Source of the DNA: an uncultured Desulfovibrionaceae bacterium
GTDB taxonomy: Bacteria; Desulfobacterota; Desulfovibrionia; Desulfovibrionales; Desulfovibrionaceae
NCBI GenBank assembly: GCA_947037905.1
Contig: CAMQUX010000019.1
Coordinates: 1-13,736 of the forward strand
Length of the DNA stretch: 13,736 bases
Reading direction: 5' to 3'
Shown here: positions 1 to 7,157 of the stretch, one piece after another
Position numbering within the stretch: the stretch's first letter is position 1
How the letters are laid out: every line of letters begins with the position of its first letter
Notes under the pieces: model-generated
Seen by the model: the letters and a program-made list of their open reading frames with translations, nothing else
What the model was told of the DNA's origin: nothing
The model's database searches: none
Made by a program: the position numbers and the translations under genes

Positions 1-1648
1 ACGCGATAGAGAAGGCTTAACGCAGATTGTATTTAATCCTGATGAAAATAAAGATGCTCATGAAAGAGCGCACGCTCTTCGTTCAGAATATGTAATAGCT
101 ATTAAAGGGACGGTATCAAAGCGTCCAGCAGGTATGGAAAATAAAGGAATGTTCACAGGCGAGGTGGAGATTCTTGTTACGCAGTGGAAACTTTTAAACA
201 CAGCAGAAACAGTTCCTTTTTTAATAGAAGATAGAATAGACACAGCAGAATCGCTTCGTTTAAAGTACCGTTATTTAGATTTGCGTCGTCCTTGTCTTGC
301 GCAAAATATTATTCTTCGTCACAATGTAAGCAAAGTTATCCGCCGTACATTAGATGATAATGAATTTTTAGAAATAGAAACCCCAATGCTCACTAAAAGT
401 ACCCCAGAAGGTGCAAGAGATTTCCTTGTTCCATCACGAGTAAACTTAGGCGATTTTTATGCACTTCCTCAGTCGCCACAGTTATTTAAACAGCTTTTAA
501 TGGTCTCAGGGCTCGAAAAATATTATCAAATAGCACGCTGTTTTCGTGATGAAGATTTACGTGCAGACAGACAGCCTGAATTTACACAGGTAGATATCGA
601 GATGAGTTTTTGTTCAGAAGAAGACATAATGGGTCTAGCTGAAGAAATTTTATGCAATGTATTTAAAGATGCGCTCGGTTTAACAGTTGAAAAATCTTTC
701 CCACGCATGACATATTTTGATGCCATGAGAGATTATGGTGTAGATAAGCCAGATGTACGTTTTGACTTAAAACTGCAAGAATGTAGTGATATATTTGTAG
801 GTTCAGACTTTAAAGTATTTGCGCAAAGTGAGCTTGTAAAAGCGTTAAGACTGCCAAAAGGCGCAAGCATGAGCCGTAAAGAAATAGATGATTTAACAAC
901 ATTTGTAGCAATTTACGGAGCAAAAGGACTTGCTTGGATAAAAATAAAAGAAGACGGCGAATGGCAATCGCCAATAGTTAAATTCTTTAGCGAAAAAGAA
1001 AAAGAAGATTTAGTAAAACGTACAGGCCTAGAGACAGGGGATATAATCTTCTTCCAAGCAGGCGATGCAGATATGGTAAATAGTGCTTTAGGTAATTTAC
1101 GCCTACAGCTTGCAGAAATGTTCAAGTTAATTCCAGAGAAAACATTTGCGCCTCTTTGGGTGACAGATTTCCCTCTATTAGAATACAACGCAGAAGAAAA
1201 AAGATACACAGCAAAACATCATCCATTCACAGCCCCACAAGATGGGCAAATGGAACTCATAGCTACAAAACCAGCAGAAGTACTTTCAAGAGCATACGAT
1301 CTTGTTTTAAATGGTAGCGAAATAGGCGGCGGGTCTATTCGTATTCATAACGCAAGTATGCAAGAAGCAATGTTTGCAGCACTTGGTATAGATGAAGAAT
1401 CTGCCAGAGAAAAATTCTCGTTTCTTTTAGATGCGCTTAAATTTGGAGCACCACCTCATGGCGGTTTAGCTTTTGGGCTCGATAGACTTGTTATGATTTT
1501 AGCAGACGCAAAATCAATACGAGATGTTATAGCGTTTCCAAAAACAGCAAAAGCAACATGCTTATTAACAGACGCACCGTCTTCTGTAAAAATGGAGCAG
1601 TTACGAGAACTAGGTATACGTGTGCGAGAAAAAGCTAAGACAGAATAG
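1..1648 (+). CDS. aspS: Aspartyl-tRNA synthetase, 5'-truncated by window edge
   Basis: Charges tRNA-Asp with aspartate in the cytoplasm; class II synthetase. The frame is open from base 2, and the residues before the first in-frame ATG (134) already match the family (DREGLTQIVF), so the gene begins left of the window. About 548 residues are visible, against roughly 590 for the bacterial family, so about 45 N-terminal residues of the anticodon-binding OB fold are missing. Seen in order: rest of the OB domain; class II motif 1 region (IETPMLTKSTPEGARDF, visible residues about 125-141); motif 2 and flipping loop (FRDEDLRADRQPEFTQ, about 181-196); the bacterial-type GAD insertion in the middle; motif 3 (GLAFGLDRLVM, about 488-498) and the usual end (RDVIAFPKT). 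No frameshift is seen. I cannot tell from sequence alone whether it is a discriminating or a non-discriminating (Asp/Asn) enzyme. It is the first of the plus-strand block; a methyltransferase gene follows after 128 bases. Confidence 0.97.
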   Translation, partial: RDREGLTQIVFNPDENKDAHERAHALRSEYVIAIKGTVSKRPAGMENKGMFTGEVEILVTQWKLLNTAETVPFLIEDRIDTAESLRLKYRYLDLRRPCLAQNIILRHNVSKVIRRTLDDNEFLEIETPMLTKSTPEGARDFLVPSRVNLGDFYALPQSPQLFKQLLMVSGLEKYYQIARCFRDEDLRADRQPEFTQVDIEMSFCSEEDIMGLAEEILCNVFKDALGLTVEKSFPRMTYFDAMRDYGVDKPDVRFDLKLQECSDIFVGSDFKVFAQSELVKALRLPKGASMSRKEIDDLTTFVAIYGAKGLAWIKIKEDGEWQSPIVKFFSEKEKEDLVKRTGLETGDIIFFQAGDADMVNSALGNLRLQLAEMFKLIPEKTFAPLWVTDFPLLEYNAEEKRYTAKHHPFTAPQDGQMELIATKPAEVLSRAYDLVLNGSEIGGGSIRIHNASMQEAMFAALGIDEESAREKFSFLLDALKFGAPPHGGLAFGLDRLVMILADAKSIRDVIAFPKTAKATCLLTDAPSSVKMEQLRELGIRVREKAKTE

Positions 1649-1776
1649 AAGCTTTGAGAATAAAAGCTGTAAGAAGAACATAGGCAAGAGTGAAATCTGC
1701 AAGAATAAAGTAAGCAATAATAAGCTTAATATGTAAGTATGTAATATAAAGAGTAAGTAAGGATAAAAAATTTGCT

Positions 1777-2361
1777 ATGATAATATATCAAATAATTGGA
1801 CTTTTAATTCTTCTTCTATTTTATGGTGTATACATAGGAAAGATGTATTCTCAGCACAGAAGGGGAATAAAGATTCATTATCTTGGGAGCAAAAAAAAAT
1901 CTCAACGCGCGCATAATATAGAGCAAGTACTCAAAATAGTAACTTTTCTGCTTATTTTTGTAGAGCTAATTAGTATTTATTTTGCAAGTAATTCTTTTTT
2001 AAACACAGGCTGGATTGTAGCAGGGCTTGTAATATCTGCTATTGGCACGGGATTATTTATTTTTTCTATGTACTCTATGCATGATAGTTGGCGTATAGGT
2101 GTTAGTAAAAATGAAAAAGTAACTTTTGTACAAAATGGTATTTATTCAATAAGCCGCAACCCTGCATTTTTAGGCTTCTATTTACAATATATTGGCTTGC
2201 TTCTTGCTTTCTTTAATATGGTACATTTAGTTTTTGTGCTTTGGGCAATAATAATGCTACATTTACAAATACGCCAAGAGGAAATTTTTTTAGAAAAATC
2301 ACTTGGTGATGAGTATATTGAGTATAAAAGAAAAGTGAAAAGATATTTTCTTTTTTGCTAA
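1777..2361 (+). CDS. Membrane methyltransferase, isoprenylcysteine/phospholipid methyltransferase (ICMT/PEMT) type
   Basis: A 194-residue integral membrane protein with about four to five hydrophobic segments (about 4-20, 52-70, 78-98, and a long paired stretch 133-165). The C-terminal half has the family hallmarks: DSWRIGV (103-109), GIYSISRNPAFLG (121-133, the R-N-P signature) and the cytoplasmic S-adenosylmethionine-binding tail with QEE (167-169) and LGDEYIEYKRKVKRY (176-190). In this fold (PF04191/PF04140) the enzyme methylates a lipid-embedded or membrane-bound acceptor using SAM. Bacterial members are mostly uncharacterised, so the substrate is unknown; prenylated protein is only one possibility. 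The ATG start has AAGGA at 1759-1763, a rather long 13-base spacing. It lies between aspS and def with long gaps on both sides, so co-transcription is uncertain. Confidence 0.8.
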   Translation: MIIYQIIGLLILLLFYGVYIGKMYSQHRRGIKIHYLGSKKKSQRAHNIEQVLKIVTFLLIFVELISIYFASNSFLNTGWIVAGLVISAIGTGLFIFSMYSMHDSWRIGVSKNEKVTFVQNGIYSISRNPAFLGFYLQYIGLLLAFFNMVHLVFVLWAIIMLHLQIRQEEIFLEKSLGDEYIEYKRKVKRYFLFC

Positions 2362-2465
2362 ATGAATGAGCAAATTCGCCAGATAGGTCTTTTCTTTTTC
2401 AAGTAAGAATTTATATAGTAGTATAAAATTTAGAAAAAATAACCGCTACGCTTAAAAAATACTCT

Positions 2466-2694
2466 GCGTAAAAGATATTTATGCCAAGCTAATTTATACA
2501 GAAAATACGCTACAAATACTCTGTTAAAAAAATATTTTGATTAAATAATACTATAGAAAAACCTTCGCATAAAAGATATTTTCGCAGAGCGTATGTGTGT
2601 GAAATATGTTTCGCCAAAAGATATTTAGCAAGAAGATTTTAATATACTTTATATAAGTATATATAATAAAAATCTATGCGTAAAAAATATACGC
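2466..2694. repeat. Four dispersed copies of a short palindromic repeat (GCRTAAA-N5-TTTWYGC)
   Basis: Copy 1 lies at 2466-2484 (GCGTAAAAGATATTTATGC), copy 2 at 2567-2585 (GCATAAAAGATATTTTCGC), copy 3 at 2613-2629 (GCCAAAAGATATTTAGC) and copy 4 at 2678-2694 (GCGTAAAAAATATACGC). Three share the core AAAAGATATTT, and each is an imperfect inverted repeat bounded by GC on both sides. A looser shared string, AATACTCTG, occurs at 2458-2466 and 2515-2523. They could be binding sites of a dimeric regulator or remnants of a small palindromic repeat element. The spacings (101, 46 and 65 bases between starts) are irregular. Confidence 0.65.
2639..2667 (+). promoter_or_regulatory. Possible sigma-70 promoter for def
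   Basis: TTAATA (2639-2644, 4 of 6 to the -35 consensus), a 17-base spacer, then a perfect TATAAT (2662-2667). It would give a leader of about 100 bases to the def ATG at 2773. The DNA here is so AT-rich that chance matches are likely, and the element overlaps the inverted repeat at 2642-2662. Confidence 0.35.
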
Positions 2695-2700
2695 AAAAAA

Positions 2701-2736
2701 AAGTAAATACGATTAGAAAAGTAAATACGATTAGAA
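2701..2736 (+). repeat. 18-bp direct tandem duplication
   Basis: The unit AAGTAAATACGATTAGAA occurs twice, head to tail and without mismatch (2701-2718 and 2719-2736). It ends 24 bases before the def ribosome binding site, so it lengthens the presumed def leader. It looks like a slippage duplication. Confidence 0.9.
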
Positions 2737-2772
2737 AATAATCTAAGCAAAAATTGAGAGAGGAAACTCCAC

Positions 2773-3273
2773 ATGAAATTAGCAGTTTTAACATGGCCAG
2801 ATCCTAATTTGGCAAAAATAGCAGAGCCAGTAGAGGCAATGACTCCAGAAATTGAAAAGCTCATTGATGATATGATCGAGACTATGTACGCATCAAACGG
2901 AGTAGGACTTGCTGCACCGCAGGTAGATAAGCTTATTCGCTTAATAGTAATGGACGAGTCAGGTCCTGATGAAAGAGAAGCCTTGCAAGTATATATAAAT
3001 CCAGAAATTATGGAAAAAGAAGGCAGTATAGATTATGAAGAGGGCTGTTTAAGTCTTCCTCAGTATCTAGGAAAAACTAAACGCTTTGAAAAAGTAACAA
3101 TTAAAGCAAGAAATCGTAACTGGGAAGAAATAACAGTTACTTTAGATGAATTTGCATCTATTATAGTTCAGCATGAGATGGATCATTTAGAAGGCAAAAC
3201 AATCATAAATTATGCCGGTCCATTAAAGCGGAGTTTGTATCAGAAAAAAGTTAAAAAGTGGCTGCAAGAATAG
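2773..3273 (+). CDS. def: Peptide deformylase
   Basis: Metalloenzyme that removes the N-formyl group from nascent proteins at the ribosome. At 166 residues it is typical of bacterial type 1 enzymes. All three catalytic motifs are intact: GVGLAAPQ (43-50), EGCLSLP (90-96, metal ligand Cys92) and HEMDH (134-138, ligands His134 and His138 with catalytic Glu135). The C-terminal tail is short and basic (SLYQKKVKKWLQE). The ATG start is well supported by GAGAGGA ending at 2764, 8 bases upstream. It is followed by fmt, its functional partner, but over an unusually long 343-base gap, so the usual tight def-fmt pairing is loosened here. Confidence 0.97.
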   Translation: MKLAVLTWPDPNLAKIAEPVEAMTPEIEKLIDDMIETMYASNGVGLAAPQVDKLIRLIVMDESGPDEREALQVYINPEIMEKEGSIDYEEGCLSLPQYLGKTKRFEKVTIKARNRNWEEITVTLDEFASIIVQHEMDHLEGKTIINYAGPLKRSLYQKKVKKWLQE

Positions 3274-3616
3274 AATAGAGAACAGTATAATAATTGGAAA
3301 AATATAATAATCGAAAAATCGAACAATAGAGAAATCGAACAATAGAGAAATTAAACAATAGAGCGCTAGCTAGCAAAGGCATAGCATAATAGAAGAGATA
3401 CGAAGCTCACTTAAAAAACATCTTATGCAGAAAATACATATAGAAAATTAGAAACGCAGATAGAAAATTAGCAATATAGAAATGTAAAAGACACATAAAT
3501 TACTCAAGTAAGAAATAAGTATTTGAATAATATTGAGATTGTCTACTTGAGCAATATTGCAAATCAGTAATCTAGTAAAATAATAAATAATAGAGTAGTA
3601 AAATGGGGAAAAGTCT
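3274..3616. other. 343-base repeat-bearing gap between def and fmt, no gene seen
   Basis: AT-rich and purine-biased on the plus strand, with no credible ORF. It contains a 16-bp tandem repeat (3318-3365), a duplicated ATAGAAAATTAG string (about 3440-3476), a widely spaced perfect inverted repeat CTCAAGTA/TACTTGAG (3503-3510 and 3544-3551, 33 bases between) and a 10-bp palindrome GCAATATTGC (3551-3560). No U-tract terminator is visible, so transcription may run from def into fmt. The fmt ribosome binding site is GGGGA at 3605-3609. Confidence 0.55.
3318..3365 (+). repeat. 16-bp tandem repeat, three copies
   Basis: The unit ATCGAACAATAGAGAA occurs at 3318-3333 and 3334-3349 with no mismatch. 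A third, diverged copy lies at 3350-3365 (ATTAAACAATAGAGCG). It lies in the def-fmt gap; the unit length is not a multiple of three and no reading frame crosses it. Confidence 0.9.
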
Positions 3617-4546
3617 ATGCGTGTTGTTTTTATGGGCACACCAAATTTTGCTTCAAAAATTTTAGAGAGCTTATTAAAGAGTGATACTTGCGAAGTTGTA
3701 GCAGTGTACACTCAGCCCGATCGTCCAAAGGGCAGGGGAAAAAAAATAAGCATCTCTGCAGTAAAAGAATTAGCAACTGAAAAATCACTTCCAATTTTTC
3801 AAGTGGAAAATTTCAAGCAAGAAGAAGATGTTCTGCAGCTAAAAGCACATAATGCAGATCTTTTTGTGGTTGTAGCGTATGGTTTATTACTTCCTCAGCA
3901 AGTTTTAGATATCCCTAAACTTTTCCCGCTTAATATCCACGCATCGCTTCTCCCGCACTATAGGGGAGCCGCCCCCATTGAGCGTTGTATTTTAAATGGC
4001 GATAATACAACAGGTATTAGCATTATGAAAATGGAAAAGGGGCTAGATAGTGGTCCTATAATGTTACAACGTGCGCTGCGAATAGCAGAAAATGATACGA
4101 GCGGACAAATTTATGAAGAGCTTGCACTTTTAGGGAGTGATTTAATACTTGAGGCAATTGAGCGTATTAAAAAAGGAACATGTGCGTTAACAGAGCAAAA
4201 TGAAGATGGTGTAACGTATGCAAGTAAACTTACAAAAGAAGATGGTTTTATAGACTGGACAAAAGATATAGATGATATTCATAATAGAATTAGGGCCATG
4301 TCTCCTCGCCCTGGCGCGCACTTTTTTTGGAAGAATGCAAAAGGTGAAGATATCCGCCTAACACTTGCCTCAGGGGAGCGAATTGAGCGAGAAACACAAG
4401 AAATAGCAGGCACAATATTAGGAGTCGAGGACCATAAGCTTCTAATAGCATGCAAGGGTGGAGTGTATTTAAGCCCACAGGTAAAACCAGAGGGACGCTC
4501 TTTTATGAGCCCTAAAGATTTTGTTTGCGGATATTTAAGGTCATAG
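3617..4546 (+). CDS. fmt: Methionyl-tRNA formyltransferase
   Basis: Transfers a formyl group from 10-formyltetrahydrofolate to initiator Met-tRNA, the step whose product def later removes. Its 309 residues are the usual length. Seen: N-terminal Rossmann-like formyltransferase domain starting MRVVFMGTPNFA; the tRNA-contacting loop PDRPKGRGKK (34-43); catalytic triad Asn106, His108 (NIHASLLP, 106-113) and Asp144 (GLDSGP, 142-147); the folate-site sequence HYRGAAPIE (114-122); and a C-terminal OB-like domain from about residue 205. ATG start with GGGGA 7 bases upstream. The 3' end abuts the DUF116 gene: the TAG stop at 4544-4546 lies two bases before that gene's likely GTG start, which suggests translational coupling. 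Confidence 0.97.
   Translation: MRVVFMGTPNFASKILESLLKSDTCEVVAVYTQPDRPKGRGKKISISAVKELATEKSLPIFQVENFKQEEDVLQLKAHNADLFVVVAYGLLLPQQVLDIPKLFPLNIHASLLPHYRGAAPIERCILNGDNTTGISIMKMEKGLDSGPIMLQRALRIAENDTSGQIYEELALLGSDLILEAIERIKKGTCALTEQNEDGVTYASKLTKEDGFIDWTKDIDDIHNRIRAMSPRPGAHFFWKNAKGEDIRLTLASGERIERETQEIAGTILGVEDHKLLIACKGGVYLSPQVKPEGRSFMSPKDFVCGYLRS
4537..4540 (+). promoter_or_regulatory. Ribosome binding site that picks the GTG start of the DUF116 gene
   Basis: AAGG inside the last codons of fmt, 8 bases before GTG 4549. The alternative in-frame TTG at 4525 has no such site at a suitable distance, so the GTG is preferred. Confidence 0.55.
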
Positions 4547-4548
4547 TT

Positions 4549-5331
4549 GTGAGTTTTATAGAAATTTTTAAAAACGAAAAAGAAAAGAAAGGTTTTTTAA
4601 AAATATTCTTGGGCGCAGTTTTTTTATTAGTGCTGGTTCTCTTTTTATTTTGGGCGCTCGTTTTTTATGGAATACAAAATATACCATTTGTATCTTTTTT
4701 CGTAACAGCTTTATTTTTAGCTATTGGAACACTTACTTTTTTAAGTGTTTTTTCTTTTTTAAGCACAGTATATACAGGTAAAAGTAACTGCCTTAGCAAA
4801 AAAAATCGGGGTATTCTATTAAAAGTATATTTACCAATTATGATTTTTTTAGGAAAATTTATAGCACGTACACGTCGTGAAATATGGCGTTCTTTTCTCT
4901 CAATAAATAATTTTCTTATAGAAAAAGAATTAGGAAAAATACCTAGCAAAGACTGCTTGCTTATTTTACCGCACTGTTTACAAAAAAGTACCTGCCCTTT
5001 GCGTTTAGTGCAAAATGTTTACGCCTGTAAGGGCTGTGGAGAATGTTGCTTAAAAGATATCATAGCCATTTCAAAAGAGCTTTCTATGCCCCTTATTTTA
5101 GCAACAGGAGGCACAGCAGCACGAAAAGCAGTAAAAGAGCATAAGCCAAAGCTTATTTTTGCAGTTGCGTGCGAGCGAGATTTAGCAAGTGGCGTGCAAG
5201 ATAGTTATCCGTACCCTGTTTACGCAATTTTAAACGAACGCCCATTTGGCGACTGTTTAGATACACACGTGCAAATTGGAAACATTCAAAAAGCTTTGAG
5301 CCTTTTTGTGAAAGAATATAAATTTTTGTAA
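4549..5331 (+). CDS. DUF116 family membrane-anchored cysteine-rich protein
   Basis: Function unknown. With the GTG start it has 260 residues. An N-terminal part carries two clear hydrophobic segments (about 18-42 and 45-75) and perhaps a third (about 89-105). The cytoplasmic-looking C-terminal domain carries the family's cysteine pattern: Cys136, PHCLQ (Cys143), CP (Cys149), then CKGCGECC (Cys160, 163, 166, 167), an ATGG stretch (185-188), ACE (Cys208) and GDC (Cys236). The spacing suggests bound metal or an iron-sulfur cluster, which is inference. From remembered gene order, DUF116 genes follow fmt in Desulfovibrio relatives, often with rsmB behind; no rsmB is present here. An upstream TTG at 4525 would add 8 residues and overlap fmt by 22 bases, but the better ribosome binding site points to GTG 4549. 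Confidence 0.8.
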   Translation: MSFIEIFKNEKEKKGFLKIFLGAVFLLVLVLFLFWALVFYGIQNIPFVSFFVTALFLAIGTLTFLSVFSFLSTVYTGKSNCLSKKNRGILLKVYLPIMIFLGKFIARTRREIWRSFLSINNFLIEKELGKIPSKDCLLILPHCLQKSTCPLRLVQNVYACKGCGECCLKDIIAISKELSMPLILATGGTAARKAVKEHKPKLIFAVACERDLASGVQDSYPYPVYAILNERPFGDCLDTHVQIGNIQKALSLFVKEYKFL

Positions 5332-5364
5332 GCTGATGAGTTGAAGTATAGCAAGCAAAAAATA

Positions 5365-5500
5365 AGGAGCTAAAAGTAAAGAGTCAAAAATAACGAGCTA
5401 AAAGTAAAGAGGCAAAATAACAAGTCAAAAGTGAAGAAGCAAAAGTGAAGAGTAGAAAAGAAGATTCAATGGCTAATACAAAGTAACGAGCCAAAAGAGA
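5365..5500 (+). repeat. Degenerate purine-rich repeats, period about 28 bases
   Basis: The string GAGCTAAAAGTAAAGAG starts at 5367 and again at 5395, 28 bases apart. Looser relatives (CAAGTCAAAAGTGAAGAAG, then CAAAAGTGAAGAG) follow, and CGAGCCAAAAGAG appears near 5487. Copies decay with distance, as expected of old tandem duplications. Confidence 0.7.
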
Positions 5501-5671
5501 TAAGTCCAAAGACAATAATTTAAAAGAAGAGTTCAGTTAAAAAAGATGAATTTTAAAGGGCTAATTCCCAATAATTGGGCTAAAAATAATAAAAAAAAAG
5601 AATAGATGGGTTTAGAAAACAAAATTTTAAGCTGAGTAAAACAGCAAAAAATAGTCCAAAATATGGGATAG

Positions 5672-5717
5672 AATAGCACAGAATATGTACAGAATATTTT
5701 GTGCTATTTAGTTTTTT
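5672..5717. terminator. Hairpin terminator between convergent genes
   Basis: Fifteen-bp stem: 5672-5686 (AATAGCACAGAATAT) pairs with 5694-5708 (ATATTTTGTGCTATT) with one G-U pair and a 7-base loop. On the plus strand it is followed by TAG and six T (5712-5717), so it fits an intrinsic terminator for the DUF116 side, although 340 bases beyond that gene. It lies 12 bases past the activator stop codon, so it probably also ends the minus-strand transcript, where the following run is only moderately U-rich. Confidence 0.75.
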
Positions 5718-5720
5718 AAA

Positions 5721-7139
5721 CTATTCAGTATCAATATTATCTTCTTCTTTTATCTGACATTTTCTAAAAAGAGTACTTCTGTTAATTTGTAATTTTTCAG
5801 CAGCTTTATTAATAGACCCATATTCCTCAATGCTCTTTTTGATGATATCTTTTTCTAAGTTGCCTACGATATTTTTAAGAGAGCCAAGTTTTAAGAGATT
5901 ACTCAGTTGTGCATTTTGTGTTTCTTTGAGTTTGGCTAAAGAATTTTTCTCGAGCATATTACTTGGTAAATCATTAAAATTAATAGCGTCTGTATTTGCA
6001 GTTACAATAAGACTTTGAATAAGATTTTCAAGTTCTCGCACGTTTCCAGGCCAAGGATATTTTTCAAAAATACTAAAAAGTTCATTTGTATAGCGGACAG
6101 TTTTTTTGTATTTTGAGCAATATTTTTCAAAGAAAAATTCAGCAAGTGGTTTAATGGACTGTGCTCTTTCACGAAGTGGTGGAATAGTTAAAACAGCTAC
6201 TCGTAGCCTATAAAATAAATCACTTCTAAAATTTCCTTTTCTCACCTCTTCTTCAAGATCTCTATTTGTTGCAGCAATAATACGCACATCAATTTTACGA
6301 GCTCTTCCCTCACCCACACGGGCAATCTCTTGATCTTGCAGTACTCGCAAAAGCTTTCCTTGTAGGGCTAAAGGGAGCTCTCCAATTTCATCAAGAAAAA
6401 GAGTACCCTTATCGGCAAGTTCGAAATAGCCTTGTTTTCCTTTAGCGCTCGCACCAGAAAAAGAACCAGGAGCATACCCAAAAAGTTCCGATTCTATAAG
6501 ATTTTCAGGAATACTTGTACAGTCAACTTTTAAGAACGCATTATTTTTTCGTGTACTTTTTGAATGTATAAAATGAGAAAAAACATCCTTCCCAACGCCA
6601 GTTTCGCCAAGCAGTAACATAGTTGCGTCGGTAATTGCGATTTTTTCCATTTTTTCTAAAATATTTCGCATGTTCTCATCATCACCAATTATTGGTGTGC
6701 CGTCAGTTTCTAAATTAAGCAGTTTCATTTTTCCTAAAAAATTATCCATGCTTTCTTTTTGCTCGGCAACTTGCTCTTTTAACTGTGCAATAAGTGTTAC
6801 ATCACGTGCTATGGTCACAACAAATTGAACATTATTAAGCACATCAAAAACAGGGCGAGCATTAAGTGCAACTTCCACTTCTCCCCGTAATTTCTGCACT
6901 GTGCTTGCAGGCTTTTTTGTATTCACTACTTGCGGATTTAAAACAACATCAAAAAAACCTTCTGTTTGCAAATCTGCAATATTTTTTCCTATTATATTTT
7001 TTGAGTCAATGCCCGCAAGCTTTTCATACATCTGATTGATGAAAAGTGTATTTCCGTCTTTGTCGGTAATATAAATGCCATCGCCTATGACATTTAAAAT
7101 ATTTTGAAGCTCTTTAGTTATGAGCATGCTATTTTTCAT
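5721..7139 (-). CDS. PAS-domain sigma-54-dependent transcriptional activator
   Basis: Enhancer-binding protein of 472 residues that would use ATP to remodel sigma-54 RNA polymerase. Domains in order: N-terminal PAS sensor (about 8-118, with GDGIYITDKDGNTLFIN at 19-35), a coiled linker (118-142), AAA+ domain (about 148-378) and a C-terminal Fis-type helix-turn-helix (about 430-461). Visible motifs: Walker A GETGVGKD (178-185), Walker B GTLFLDEIGEL (245-255), AATNRDL (289-295), arginine fingers in FRSDLFYR (304-311) and GNVRELEN (365-372). The sigma-54-contacting loop reads GSFSGA (225-230) instead of the usual GAFTGA; both changes are conservative. There is no receiver domain, so it probably senses a small ligand or redox state through PAS rather than a phosphate. 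ATG start with AAGGA at 7153-7157, a long 13-base spacing. It lies 18 bases behind the permease gene, probably in one transcript. Confidence 0.93.
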   Translation of the reverse strand: MKNSMLITKELQNILNVIGDGIYITDKDGNTLFINQMYEKLAGIDSKNIIGKNIADLQTEGFFDVVLNPQVVNTKKPASTVQKLRGEVEVALNARPVFDVLNNVQFVVTIARDVTLIAQLKEQVAEQKESMDNFLGKMKLLNLETDGTPIIGDDENMRNILEKMEKIAITDATMLLLGETGVGKDVFSHFIHSKSTRKNNAFLKVDCTSIPENLIESELFGYAPGSFSGASAKGKQGYFELADKGTLFLDEIGELPLALQGKLLRVLQDQEIARVGEGRARKIDVRIIAATNRDLEEEVRKGNFRSDLFYRLRVAVLTIPPLRERAQSIKPLAEFFFEKYCSKYKKTVRYTNELFSIFEKYPWPGNVRELENLIQSLIVTANTDAINFNDLPSNMLEKNSLAKLKETQNAQLSNLLKLGSLKNIVGNLEKDIIKKSIEEYGSINKAAEKLQINRSTLFRKCQIKEEDNIDTE

Positions 7140-7157
7140 AATGATTTTATAATCCTT

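Larger units (their letters stand above)
2362..2772. other. Repeat-rich 411-base gap upstream of def, no gene seen
   Basis: No convincing coding region on either strand. The stretch holds a family of short palindromes related to GCRTAAAAGATATTT, a perfect 8-bp inverted repeat with a 5-base spacer (2642-2662), a possible -35/-10 pair, and an 18-bp tandem duplication just before the def ribosome binding site. No intrinsic terminator is evident after the methyltransferase gene. Confidence 0.6.
5332..5720. other. 389-base gap between convergent DUF116 and sigma-54 activator genes
   Basis: No gene is seen. The left two thirds (5335-5540) is strongly purine-rich on the plus strand and built of degenerate repeats of about 28 bases. 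Further right are a short CCCAA-TAA-TTGGG stem (5567-5579) and a long terminator-like hairpin (5672-5708). The rsmB gene that I would expect behind DUF116 in Desulfovibrio relatives is absent, and I saw no recognisable remnant of it. Confidence 0.55.

Noticed and set aside
134..1648. Treating ATG 134 as the aspS start
   Set aside because: The frame is open back to base 2, and those codons encode conserved AspRS sequence, so the gene is cut by the window edge.
2466..2694. The repeat cluster upstream of def as a CRISPR array
   Set aside because: Copies are short, palindromic, diverged and irregularly spaced (101, 46 and 65 bases between starts), and no cas genes are present.
3274..3616. A tRNA or small structured RNA in the def-fmt gap
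   Set aside because: No cloverleaf, T-loop or stable GC-containing stems were found; only short AT-rich repeats.
3448..3711. An 87-codon minus-strand ORF antisense to the start of fmt
   Set aside because: It overlaps a well-supported gene, is a hydrophobic low-complexity translation of purine-rich DNA, and lacks a ribosome binding site.
4525..4546. TTG 4525 as the start of the DUF116 gene, overlapping fmt by 22 bases
   Set aside because: GTG 4549 has AAGG at a good distance and just follows the fmt stop; TTG 4525 has no comparable site. Not fully excluded.
5567..5579. CCCAA-TAA-TTGGG as a terminator
   Set aside because: The stem is only 5 bp and the T-run lies on the wrong side for either flanking gene; the 15-bp hairpin at 5672-5708 is far better.
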